A DNA stretch of 7,624 bases from Bacteroidota bacterium. GTDB taxonomy: Bacteria; Bacteroidota; Bacteroidia; Bacteroidales; PXBB01. Below the pieces are notes generated by a model that had not been told where the DNA came from, made no database searches, and worked only from the letters and a program-made list of their open reading frames with translations. Made by a program: the position numbers and the translations under genes. Positions 1 through 6,610 of the stretch are shown here, piece by piece. Position 1 is the stretch's first letter. Each line of letters starts with the position of its first letter. The DNA lies in contig JAKIYU010000123.1 of assembly GCA_022708385.1 (NCBI GenBank), positions 1-7,624 of the forward strand. Direction: 5' to 3'.

Positions 1-412
1 CCGTGTAAATGCGGGCAGGGTCAATGCTGAATCTTGTGTTAAGGTCGCTCAGCATGCTGCTGTATAAACTTTCGGTAGTGGCCCAGGGGGTGCCGTTTTT
101 CGAATTGTTCGACCCTGCCACTATATAGCCGTATTTTTCGGCTTCCTCACGGAACAAGGTCACCGGCTGCATGCCATCCCCATGCGAATCAAACGCTATA
201 ATAAGCGGCCAGGTTTTGGTGGAATCGTACCCCGAGGGCACATACAAGGCGTAATTAACGGCACGGTCTTTAAAGCAAACATTTTTTTTTGTAATTGTTC
301 CTTTTTGTATAATAGACAAATTATCTTTTTGCTTAGAAGCTGTTGAATTACAAGAAAAAAAGAAATAGGGCAAAATGAATACAAAAAAAGACCAAATTGT
401 TTTTTTATTCAT
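1..412 (-). CDS. Esterase-like alpha/beta-hydrolase lipoprotein (5' part, cut by left edge)
   Basis: The reading frame stays open from the ATG at 412 to the left edge, giving 137 residues without a stop; the C-terminal part lies outside the window. Residues 1-20 form a signal peptide (MNKK, then a hydrophobic run) ending in FFFS-C21, a loose Bacteroidota-type lipobox, so the mature protein is probably a lipid-anchored envelope protein. Residues 53-80 (NYALYVPSGYD, then PLIIAFDSHGDG) look like the first core strands and the HG oxyanion-hole region of polyhydroxybutyrate-depolymerase-like or feruloyl-esterase-like hydrolases. Residues 98-107 read VAGSNNSKNG. The last visible stretch, RFSIDPARIYT (127-137), is what normally comes just before the G-x-S-x-G nucleophile elbow, which is therefore not visible here. 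Substrate unknown. Nine consecutive A residues on the coding strand encode K42-K43-N44. The gene is divergent from mqnD. Export and fold are fairly secure; catalytic activity is inferred. Confidence 0.8.
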   Translation of the reverse strand, partial: MNKKTIWSFFVFILPYFFFSCNSTASKQKDNLSIIQKGTITKKNVCFKDRAVNYALYVPSGYDSTKTWPLIIAFDSHGDGMQPVTLFREEAEKYGYIVAGSNNSKNGTPWATTESLYSSMLSDLNTRFSIDPARIYT

Positions 413-530
413 AATATAAAGCAATTTATAAATTTAAAAAACTAAAATTTAGTATTCTTTTTTTTAAAATATGAAGTTAGCTGTTTTTTTTATAATACAT
501 TTACACTGTCAAAATTACTAAGAATAATCT
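413..530. promoter_or_regulatory. Divergent intergenic region between esterase lipoprotein and mqnD
   Basis: This very A+T-rich 118-base gap holds two 8-base T runs (458-465 and 484-491). For mqnD, TACATTTA at 496-503 matches the Bacteroidota -7 consensus TAnnTTTG except for the last base, and lies 27 bases before the ATG. For the esterase, the minus strand carries an exact TAnnTTTG match (TAATTTTG, complement of 510-517), but it is about 93 bases from that start and would imply a long leader. No convincing -33 TTG element is seen for either. Such short matches arise easily by chance in DNA this A+T-rich. The T runs lack a G+C-rich stem and so are not terminators. Confidence 0.35.
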
Positions 531-1373
531 ATGCTGAAGGAAATTACTTTTGCTTTTTCACCTTGCCCTAACGACACCTTTATGTTTGATGCTCTGGTTA
601 ATGGCAAAATTGATAAGGAAGGTTTAAATTTCAGGTTTGTTGTGGAAGATGTGGAGCGTCTTAATGAAAAGGCTATTAATGAGGTTTACGATGTAAGCAA
701 GCTGAGTATTCATGCTTTCTGTCATGTAGCGGTAGATTATGTCGGTTTAACTTCGGGGGGGGCATTTTGCGACGACTTTGGGCCTGTTTTGGTATCGAAA
801 GACAATTATACACAGGAAGATATTAAAAACCTTGTAGTAGCTATACCAGGGCTGTTTACATCGGCTGCGTATATATTCAGGATTTTTTTCAACCCGAGGA
901 AATTTTTACCGGTTCTTTTTTCAGATGTTGAAAAGGTGGTGTTTGAAGGCAAAGCCGACATGGGGGTAATTATTCACGAAAATGTGTTTTCTTTCCATGA
1001 AAAGGGGCTTAAAGAAGTTCTAAATCTGGGTAAACTGTGGCAGGAAAGGTTCAGCTTGCCAGTACCACTGGGTTGCATTGCTGTAAGAAGAAGTTTGCCA
1101 GGAGAAGTACAGAAAAAAATTAACAACCTGATACAGAAAAGCCTTAAATATGCCTTTGAAAATCCAACAGATTCGTATAATTTTGTAAAGCGATATGCCC
1201 CTAAAACCAGTGACGACATCATTAAAAAGCATATCGATACCTATGTCAATGCCTACAGCTTACAAATGAACCAGAGCGCTTTCGATGCGGTAAACATACT
1301 CTACAATGAGGGTGTTATGCAGGGCGATATTCAGGAAATAAACGAAGACTTATTTATTAAAGATATTTTATGA
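531..1373 (+). CDS. mqnD: 1,4-dihydroxy-6-naphthoate synthase (menaquinone, futalosine pathway)
   Basis: MqnD converts cyclic dehypoxanthinyl futalosine into 1,4-dihydroxy-6-naphthoate, a late step of the futalosine route to menaquinone in the cytoplasm. The 280-residue product has the normal length of the family and a periplasmic-binding-protein-like fold. Diagnostic stretches are FSPCPNDTFMFDAL (9-22), DVSKLSIHAF (54-63), the substrate-loop region VAIPGLFTSA (103-112) and MGVIIHENVF (144-153). His149 corresponds to the essential histidine known in the Thermus enzyme. The start is secure because family members begin a few residues before SPCPND. There is no Shine-Dalgarno sequence, as is usual in Bacteroidota. 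The stop overlaps the next start in ATGA, so hldD is probably translationally coupled. No other mqn gene lies in the window. The related MqnA is the main alternative, but the FSPCPNDTF start and the IHE motif favour MqnD. Confidence 0.93.
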   Translation: MLKEITFAFSPCPNDTFMFDALVNGKIDKEGLNFRFVVEDVERLNEKAINEVYDVSKLSIHAFCHVAVDYVGLTSGGAFCDDFGPVLVSKDNYTQEDIKNLVVAIPGLFTSAAYIFRIFFNPRKFLPVLFSDVEKVVFEGKADMGVIIHENVFSFHEKGLKEVLNLGKLWQERFSLPVPLGCIAVRRSLPGEVQKKINNLIQKSLKYAFENPTDSYNFVKRYAPKTSDDIIKKHIDTYVNAYSLQMNQSAFDAVNILYNEGVMQGDIQEINEDLFIKDIL

Positions 1374-2335
1374 TAGTTATAACAGGAGCCGCAGGTTTTA
1401 TTGGCAGTTGCCTAGTCAGAAAGTTTAATAAACTGGGTGTAAATGAGCTTGTGCTTGTGGACGATTTTTCGAATGAAACAAAGAACAAGAATCTGGCCTT
1501 TAAAACCTTTAATAAGAAAATTGACAGGACTGAGTTTTTCGATTGGCTGGGCTTACATTTTAAGAAAATTAAAATGATATACCATTTGGGTGCCCGAACG
1601 GATACTACCGAGTTCAATATGGAAATATTAAACACGCTCAACTTCGAATACAGCAAAAAAATCTGGCAGGCCTGTGCCAAATACAATATTCCTCTGGTTT
1701 ATGCCTCATCGGCTGCTACTTATGGCAGTGGCGAAATGGGTTATGATGATAATCATGAAATAATACCCTCTTTAAAGCCGCTGAATCCCTATGGTGTTTC
1801 AAAAAATGAATTTGACAAATGGATTTTACTGCAAGATAAAAAACCTCCCTTTTGGGCCGGGCTAAAATTTTTCAATGTATATGGGCCTAATGAATATCAC
1901 AAAGGACGTATGGCGTCGGTTATATTTCATTCATTCAGGCAGATAAGCGAAAAGGGATATATAAACCTGTTTCGTTCTCACAATCCGGCTTATGAGGATG
2001 GTAAACAGTTACGCGACTTTATTTACGTAAAAGATGTGGTTAAGGTTTGTCTCTTTTTTCTCAGGCACAAAAAACACAGCGCTATTTATAATCTAGGCAC
2101 AGGGCAGGCCCGTACGTTTCTCGACCTGGCACAGGCTACTTTCAATGCTATGGGTATAAAACCTGATATCCGGTTTATTGATACGCCTTTGGATATCCGC
2201 GATAAATACCAGTATTTTACAGAGGCAAAAATGACGAAACTTAAGAATATTGGCTACTATAAGCCGTTTTACAGCCTTGAGAATGGGGTGGAAGACTATG
2301 TGACGAAATACCTTTCGGGAAATAGCTATTATTAA
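1370..2335 (+). CDS. hldD: ADP-L-glycero-D-manno-heptose 6-epimerase
   Basis: HldD (also RfaD or GmhD) interconverts ADP-D-glycero- and ADP-L-glycero-manno-heptose, giving the activated heptose for the LPS inner core. It is a cytosolic short-chain dehydrogenase-like enzyme that uses NADP. The 321 residues are close to the usual 310-330. Visible motifs are the nucleotide-binding TGAAGFIGS (5-13), YHLGARTDTTEFN (71-83), YASSAATYGSG (111-121), catalytic Y141 and K145 in PYGVSK, FFNVYGPNEYHKGRMASV (167-184) with K178 matching the second catalytic lysine of the E. coli enzyme, RDFIYVKDV (215-223) and YNLGTGQARTF (241-251). The ATG overlaps the mqnD stop, so it is expressed from the mqnD promoter. 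The stop directly abuts the stop of the convergent gene. Other nucleotide-sugar epimerases share the fold, but the EYHKG-MASV block is specific for HldD. No other heptose-pathway gene (gmhA, hldE, gmhB) is present here. Confidence 0.93.
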   Translation: MIVITGAAGFIGSCLVRKFNKLGVNELVLVDDFSNETKNKNLAFKTFNKKIDRTEFFDWLGLHFKKIKMIYHLGARTDTTEFNMEILNTLNFEYSKKIWQACAKYNIPLVYASSAATYGSGEMGYDDNHEIIPSLKPLNPYGVSKNEFDKWILLQDKKPPFWAGLKFFNVYGPNEYHKGRMASVIFHSFRQISEKGYINLFRSHNPAYEDGKQLRDFIYVKDVVKVCLFFLRHKKHSAIYNLGTGQARTFLDLAQATFNAMGIKPDIRFIDTPLDIRDKYQYFTEAKMTKLKNIGYYKPFYSLENGVEDYVTKYLSGNSYY

Positions 2336-3049
2336 TCAGCGCGCAAAAGTATTGTATTTCATTATACACCAAAGCGCTCTGAATCCATCTTTCCAGTTTA
2401 TTTTTTTGCCTTCGGTATAGGTGCGGCCATAATAGGATATGCCTACTTCGTATATACGGATATTTTTAATCCTTGCTATTTTGGCTGTTACTTCCGGTTC
2501 AAACCCAAAGCGGTTTTCGACAAGATTAACGCTTTTAATGATGTCGGCTCTGAACATCTTGTAACAGGTTTCCATATCCGTAAGGTTCAGATTGGTAAAG
2601 GCATTGGAAAGAAATGTCAGGAACTTGTTGCCGATAGAGTGCCAGAAGAATAAAATGCGGTGCGGGTTACCCCCCATAAATCGGGAACCGTAAACCACAT
2701 CGGCAAAGCCATCCAAAACAGGCCTGAGCAACAGGTTAAATTCATTGGGGTCGTATTCCATGTCAGCATCCTGAACAATAACGTAGTCGCCTGTGGCATT
2801 CTCTATACCTGTTCTTATGGCAGCCCCTTTGCCTTTGTTTACAGGGTGTGCAATGTAAGTTATGGCCGTTTCGGTATGCGAGCCGATAAAAGATTTTACA
2901 GCCTCCTCGGTATTGTCTTTCGAACAGTCGTTAACCACTATTATTTCTTTAACTGCTTGTCCGATGAGCGTTACAGCACACAGCTTTTCCAATATCACAT
3001 GTATGGTCTTAGCCTCATTGTAAGCAGGAACTATAATGGATAACTTCAT
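2336..3049 (-). CDS. Family 2 glycosyltransferase, dolichol-phosphate-mannose-synthase-like
   Basis: This 237-residue GT-A enzyme is expected to move a sugar from a nucleotide donor to a lipid-phosphate or glycan acceptor at the cytoplasmic face of the inner membrane. It opens with LSIIVPAYNEAKTI (3-16), followed by VVNDCSKDNT (38-47), NKGKGAAIRTGI (71-82) and the metal-binding DAD at 94-96 in VIVQDADMEYDP. Then come VVYGSRF (118-124), TDMETCYKMFR (157-167), the acceptor-side FGFEPEV (181-187) and YGRTYTEGKKINWKDG (207-222), all as in bacterial DPM1-like proteins. The C-terminus ends soon after this block, so there is no transmembrane or GtrA-like membrane domain; it resembles the soluble type. 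The start is secure because the first strand begins at residue 2. It lies opposite to its neighbours, abutting hldD at its stop and divergent from GT4. Donor and acceptor cannot be told from the sequence. Confidence 0.88.
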   Translation of the reverse strand: MKLSIIVPAYNEAKTIHVILEKLCAVTLIGQAVKEIIVVNDCSKDNTEEAVKSFIGSHTETAITYIAHPVNKGKGAAIRTGIENATGDYVIVQDADMEYDPNEFNLLLRPVLDGFADVVYGSRFMGGNPHRILFFWHSIGNKFLTFLSNAFTNLNLTDMETCYKMFRADIIKSVNLVENRFGFEPEVTAKIARIKNIRIYEVGISYYGRTYTEGKKINWKDGFRALWCIMKYNTFAR

Positions 3050-3066
3050 AATGGAATAATTTAGGT

Positions 3067-3074
3067 CAAAAGTA
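3067..3074 (-). promoter_or_regulatory. Candidate -7 promoter element for the GT2 gene
   Basis: Read on the minus strand this is TACTTTTG, an exact match to the Bacteroidota consensus TAnnTTTG. It ends 17 bases before the ATG at 3049, a typical distance. The region about 20 bases further upstream is T-rich (complement of 3091-3100) but has no clear TTTG -33 box. It is the only exact match in this 83-base divergent gap. Confidence 0.5.
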
Positions 3075-3101
3075 ATAAAAATTCTGTTAGAAAAATTTTT
3101 G

Positions 3102-3109
3102 TACCTTTA
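3102..3109 (+). promoter_or_regulatory. Candidate -7 promoter element for the GT4-TPR operon
   Basis: TACCTTTA matches TAnnTTTG except for the last base and lies 23 bases before the GT4 start. The upstream sequence at 3082-3090 (TTCTGTTAG) is a weak -33 candidate. The implied promoter interlocks with the minus-strand promoter of the GT2 gene, so the two -33 regions would share the same A+T-rich core (about 3080-3100). Confidence 0.42.
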
Positions 3110-3132
3110 TTCAATAATACCTGCAATCTCTG

Positions 3133-4362
3133 ATGAATATCCTGTACATCTCATACGATGGCATGACCGACCCCCTCGGGCAGTCGCAGGTAATACCTTA
3201 CCTGAAGTACCTTTCGGGATGCGGACACCACATTACTGTGCTGAGTGCCGAAAAGCGTCAGAATTTTAACCGCAATGCCCATACAGTAAGCCGTTTGCTT
3301 AATGAAAAAGCCATTACCTGGCAATATATCCGTTATAGTGCTCGACCACCCGTATTTTCAACTATTTGGGATGTGTATAAGCTTAAAAGCAAAGCCCTGA
3401 AACTTCATCGGCACAAAACTTTCGATATCGTGCATTGCAGAAGCTATATTGCTGCGTTAGCCGGTTTATATCTGAAACGAAAAGCAAAACTGAAGTTTGT
3501 TTTTGATATGAGGGGATTCTGGGCCGATGAACGCATTGACGGCGGTTTGTGGAATCTTAAAAACCCTGTTTACAAGACCATTTACACATATTTTAAAAAT
3601 AAGGAAAAAGAATTTATTAAGAGCGCCGATTATATTGTGGTACTTACCGAAAAAGCACGAAAAATAGTCGCTGACTGGCAAATAAAAATCTCTAATGCGC
3701 CTGTTGCAGTGATTCCCTGTTGTGTTGATACAGAATTGTTCTCGCCTCAAAGCGTGAATGCCGATAAAATATCAGAAAAGCAAAGGCAACTGGGAATTCA
3801 GGCATCTTGGAAAATAATAACCTATCTGGGCTCACTGGGCACTTGGTATATGCCCGATGAAATGATGGCTTTTTATAAAATGCTGCAGCAACAAAAACCT
3901 GAATACCGGTTTATGTTCATAACGTACGATGAACCATCTGCCGTTTACAAACTGGCTGCAAAACAGGGTGTGGCACCCGACCGGTTGATAATAGTTAAAG
4001 CTTCACGCGAGGAAGTCCCCCTTTTACTTTCTATAACCGATATAGCCCTTTTTTTTATCAAGCCGGTTTTTTCAAAAAAAGCCTCATCGCCTACCAAACA
4101 AGCTGAACTGATGAGCATGGGTGTTCCTGTTATCTGTAACGATGGCATTGGCGATACTACGGAAATTATTCTGCAAAATAAAGCCGGCGCCGTTATTATG
4201 AATTTCACACCCGAAGCCTATACAGGTATTATAAATGCTGTTGACAAGCTGTGTGAACTGAATAAAGAACATATCCGCAATGCTGCTGAAAGGTATTTCT
4301 CACTCGAAAAGGGAGGGGAAATTTACAATAAAATATATATGCATTTGAAAGATGTAAAATAA
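3133..4362 (+). CDS. Family 4 glycosyltransferase (GT-B fold)
   Basis: This retaining glycosyltransferase has 409 residues, normal for the family, and is expected at the cytoplasmic side of the membrane in LPS, O-antigen or capsule-type glycan assembly. The N-terminal acceptor domain starts with ILYISYDGMTDPLGQSQV (3-20) and contains FDIVHCRSY (97-105) and FDMRGFWADERIDGGLW (124-140), a block I associate with WbuB/WcaI-like enzymes of Bacteroidota. The C-terminal donor domain follows VIPCCVDTELFSP (193-205) and ITYLGSLGTWYMPDEM (229-244). It carries SSPTKQAELMSMGVPVICND (318-337) and E344 in GDTTEII, corresponding to the donor-phosphate and nucleotide-ribose contacts of GT4. No transmembrane segment is evident. 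There is no Shine-Dalgarno sequence. The stop overlaps the following TPR gene start as TAATG, so the two are probably coupled. The coding sequence holds an unusual homopolymer cluster at 4049-4080. The exact sugar is unknown. Confidence 0.9.
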   Translation: MNILYISYDGMTDPLGQSQVIPYLKYLSGCGHHITVLSAEKRQNFNRNAHTVSRLLNEKAITWQYIRYSARPPVFSTIWDVYKLKSKALKLHRHKTFDIVHCRSYIAALAGLYLKRKAKLKFVFDMRGFWADERIDGGLWNLKNPVYKTIYTYFKNKEKEFIKSADYIVVLTEKARKIVADWQIKISNAPVAVIPCCVDTELFSPQSVNADKISEKQRQLGIQASWKIITYLGSLGTWYMPDEMMAFYKMLQQQKPEYRFMFITYDEPSAVYKLAAKQGVAPDRLIIVKASREEVPLLLSITDIALFFIKPVFSKKASSPTKQAELMSMGVPVICNDGIGDTTEIILQNKAGAVIMNFTPEAYTGIINAVDKLCELNKEHIRNAAERYFSLEKGGEIYNKIYMHLKDVK

Positions 4363-6560
4363 TGAAAAAAAACAAATTAAAAGAAACCCATTCCGAAATT
4401 ATAAACCTGTTGTGCAATAAACAAGTAGCTGAAGCTCTGGCAGCACTTAAAACCATGCTTGATGAGGCACAAAACGATAATTTTATCATCCAGTATGATA
4501 ATTACGTAAACACCTATCAGATGCTGCTTAAATACACAATTAAAAGAGTTGAAGACCCCCAAAGGCCTTTTATTTACACACTACTCATAAAGAATTTGCT
4601 GGAACTTAACGACAAAATAAAAGAATACCTTGTCGAAGAAGTTAATATGGGAACGACGCTTAATAAAAAAACAATACTTTCAAAAAGCAGGTCTGTTTTT
4701 CAAAATCTTGATGAAATAGTCAAAGTAGATAGTTTATCGGATGATTTATCGGAAATAATTCCCGCGTTTGAAACAGAAAAAGACAATAATCAGGATAAGG
4801 CTGATTTTTACAATGAATTATTTTACATGGTTTGGCTTAGCGACCACTTTACAGAAGAAGAAGCCGAACTGCTTAAACGTTTTTTTAAATCGCGCCATAG
4901 CGAATGGTATTTCCGTGTTTTAATTGTAAGCGCTCTTGCACTCAATGCCATGCGGTACTTTCAGCCTTTAAAAATGCATCTGCTTACAGAACTAATACTG
5001 GAAGCCGAAACACAAATTGCAGAAAGGGCTTTTACAGGGCTGATGTTTGCTTTGTATATACACGACAGGAGACTGAAGTATTATCCTGAAACCGAAAAAA
5101 TAATTGCGGCATTAAAAGGCCATGTTTTTACCCGGTTTTTTATTATTCAGGTTATTAAAGCCCAGGATACAGAAAAATTTTCGAAAAAGTTCAGGGAAGA
5201 AATTATGCCCGATATTATTAAACACGCACCCAAAATTCAGGATAAACTGGAATTGGACGACATTCTGCCAGATAATGGCGAAGATGAAAAAAATCCGAAA
5301 TGGCGGCAAATCCTTAACGAAAACCCCGACCTGATGGATAAACTCGAAGAATTATCGAAGTTGCAAATGGAAGGGACCGATGTGTTTATGAGCACTTTTG
5401 CTATGCTTAAAAATTTCAGCTTTTTTAAAACCATGCCCCATTGGTTCCTACCCTTCTACAAAGAAAATAATATGGTGGCGTCGGTATTGGCAGAAGAAGA
5501 TGAAGATTTTAGAATGACTTTTCTTGAAGCCCTCGAAAAGTCGGGACACATGTGTAATTCGGATAAATATTCTTTTTGCCTGAATGTTAAAGATTTGCCC
5601 GCCACACAGAAAAAAGTCATGCTCCAGATGTTCAAGCAGGAACTCGAAAGCATTAATGAAGTAAATGAGGACGACGATTTGCTTAACCGCTCACTGCTGT
5701 CGAAAAGAATAATAACGGCATACATTCAGGACTTGTACCGGTTTTTCAAATTATACAGGGAGAAAAATGAATTCGATGATATTTTTTCTTATAAACTCGA
5801 TTTTTACAATAAGGAGTTTTTTCAAAAATACTTTGCCGATAATGATTTGCTTGTAAAAGTTGTTGATTTTTATTTCGAAAGCAGTCATTTTAATGAAGCA
5901 GCCGAAATTTACTGTTTACTTATTAACAATGGGAGGCATACACAAACCATTTTTGAAAAAGCAGGCTTTGCTTTTCTGCAGTTAGCCAAATATGACGATG
6001 CTATTGAAATGTTTAAAAAAGCCGAACTGTTTGAGTCCACGACTTGGATAAACCTTAAGATAGCCCAATGTTATACAAAAAAAGGAAACTACAGCGAGGC
6101 CCTTTTTTATCTGAAAGAGGCAGAAAAAATTGACCCCGATAATTCTAAAATACAACTGCAAATTGCCAATACTTATCTCAGTATGGAGGAAGTTGATACA
6201 GCCCTGAGCCATTATTTTAAACTCGAATTGCTAACTGCATCCAACCCGAAAGTGATGCGTCCGATAAGTTGGTGCCTTTTTGTTCTTGGCCGCTTCGAAG
6301 AAGCTGAAAATTATTTCAATAACATTATCAGCAGTAATCAGTTCAACAAATATGACCTGATGAATTATGGGCACTTACTGCTTGCAACAGGGCGAGATGA
6401 ACAGGCAACGACCTGTTATTTAAAATGTATCCAGCTAAAAGGAAACAGTTTCGAAGACTTCCTGCACAGCTTTTACCAAGATAAAAAACACTTGCTAAAG
6501 CATGGTGTTTCAGAAGAAACACTCAATTTTATATTGGAATACATCAGAATGAACAAATAG
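4362..6560 (+). CDS. Uncharacterised protein with C-terminal tetratricopeptide repeats
   Basis: I do not recognise a named family for this 732-residue protein. It has no signal peptide or transmembrane segment and is probably cytosolic. The C-terminal third carries about six TPR units at roughly 494-527, 528-561, 561-594, 595-628, 629-662 and 663-696. The clearest is 561-594, with A568, Y571, A580, L584, A587 and P592 at the consensus positions; 528-561 has G535, F538, A547, F551 and A554. TPR units are helical pairs that bind other proteins. Residues 1-490 look mostly helical and acidic, with a charged linker near 296-335 and an aromatic HWFLPFY motif at 360-366, and show no catalytic motif I can name. 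The start overlaps the GT4 stop by one base, so it is very likely coupled with GT4. An adaptor or scaffold role is inferred from TPRs and context only. Confidence 0.85.
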   Translation: MKKNKLKETHSEIINLLCNKQVAEALAALKTMLDEAQNDNFIIQYDNYVNTYQMLLKYTIKRVEDPQRPFIYTLLIKNLLELNDKIKEYLVEEVNMGTTLNKKTILSKSRSVFQNLDEIVKVDSLSDDLSEIIPAFETEKDNNQDKADFYNELFYMVWLSDHFTEEEAELLKRFFKSRHSEWYFRVLIVSALALNAMRYFQPLKMHLLTELILEAETQIAERAFTGLMFALYIHDRRLKYYPETEKIIAALKGHVFTRFFIIQVIKAQDTEKFSKKFREEIMPDIIKHAPKIQDKLELDDILPDNGEDEKNPKWRQILNENPDLMDKLEELSKLQMEGTDVFMSTFAMLKNFSFFKTMPHWFLPFYKENNMVASVLAEEDEDFRMTFLEALEKSGHMCNSDKYSFCLNVKDLPATQKKVMLQMFKQELESINEVNEDDDLLNRSLLSKRIITAYIQDLYRFFKLYREKNEFDDIFSYKLDFYNKEFFQKYFADNDLLVKVVDFYFESSHFNEAAEIYCLLINNGRHTQTIFEKAGFAFLQLAKYDDAIEMFKKAELFESTTWINLKIAQCYTKKGNYSEALFYLKEAEKIDPDNSKIQLQIANTYLSMEEVDTALSHYFKLELLTASNPKVMRPISWCLFVLGRFEEAENYFNNIISSNQFNKYDLMNYGHLLLATGRDEQATTCYLKCIQLKGNSFEDFLHSFYQDKKHLLKHGVSEETLNFILEYIRMNK

Positions 6561-6610
6561 AAAAAATCAATTAGTGCAATATTCATAATTTTGTACATAA
6601 ACATTACAGA
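6561..6610 (+). promoter_or_regulatory. Short gap with candidate promoter for the M14 peptidase
   Basis: The 50 bases between the TPR gene and the peptidase contain TAATTTTG at 6586-6593, an exact match to the Bacteroidota -7 consensus TAnnTTTG, ending 17 bases before the peptidase ATG. No good -33 TTTG box is visible. No stem-loop with a T run is present, so read-through from the upstream operon is also possible. Confidence 0.45.

Noticed and set aside
196..384. 62-codon minus-strand open frame at the left end
   Set aside because: It overlaps the lipoprotein gene in a different frame. The frame starting at 412 has a signal peptide, a lipobox and clear hydrolase motifs, and runs on to the window edge.
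458..491. T runs in the divergent gap as possible intrinsic terminators
   Set aside because: There is no G+C-rich stem in front of either run, and both flanking genes point away from the region, so no terminator is expected.
1357..1686. 109-codon minus-strand open frame opposite hldD
   Set aside because: It is antisense to the well-conserved N-terminus of HldD, and its composition is that of the reverse complement of a coding sequence.
2321..2330. Palindrome AATAGCTATT near the hldD end as a terminator
   Set aside because: The stem is only five bases, A+T-rich and without a loop or T tract; it is too weak to act as a terminator.
2336..2380. GCGC repeats near the convergent junction as a bidirectional terminator
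   Set aside because: The two GCGC copies are about 30 bases apart, belong to GT2 codons and form no stable stem that I can see.
2660..3043. 127-codon plus-strand open frame opposite the GT2 gene
   Set aside because: It lies entirely antisense to a gene with complete GT2 motifs, has no recognisable domain, and has no promoter or separate support.
3945..4208. Minus-strand open frames opposite the GT4 C-terminal half
   Set aside because: They are antisense to the conserved donor-binding domain and show no family resemblance.
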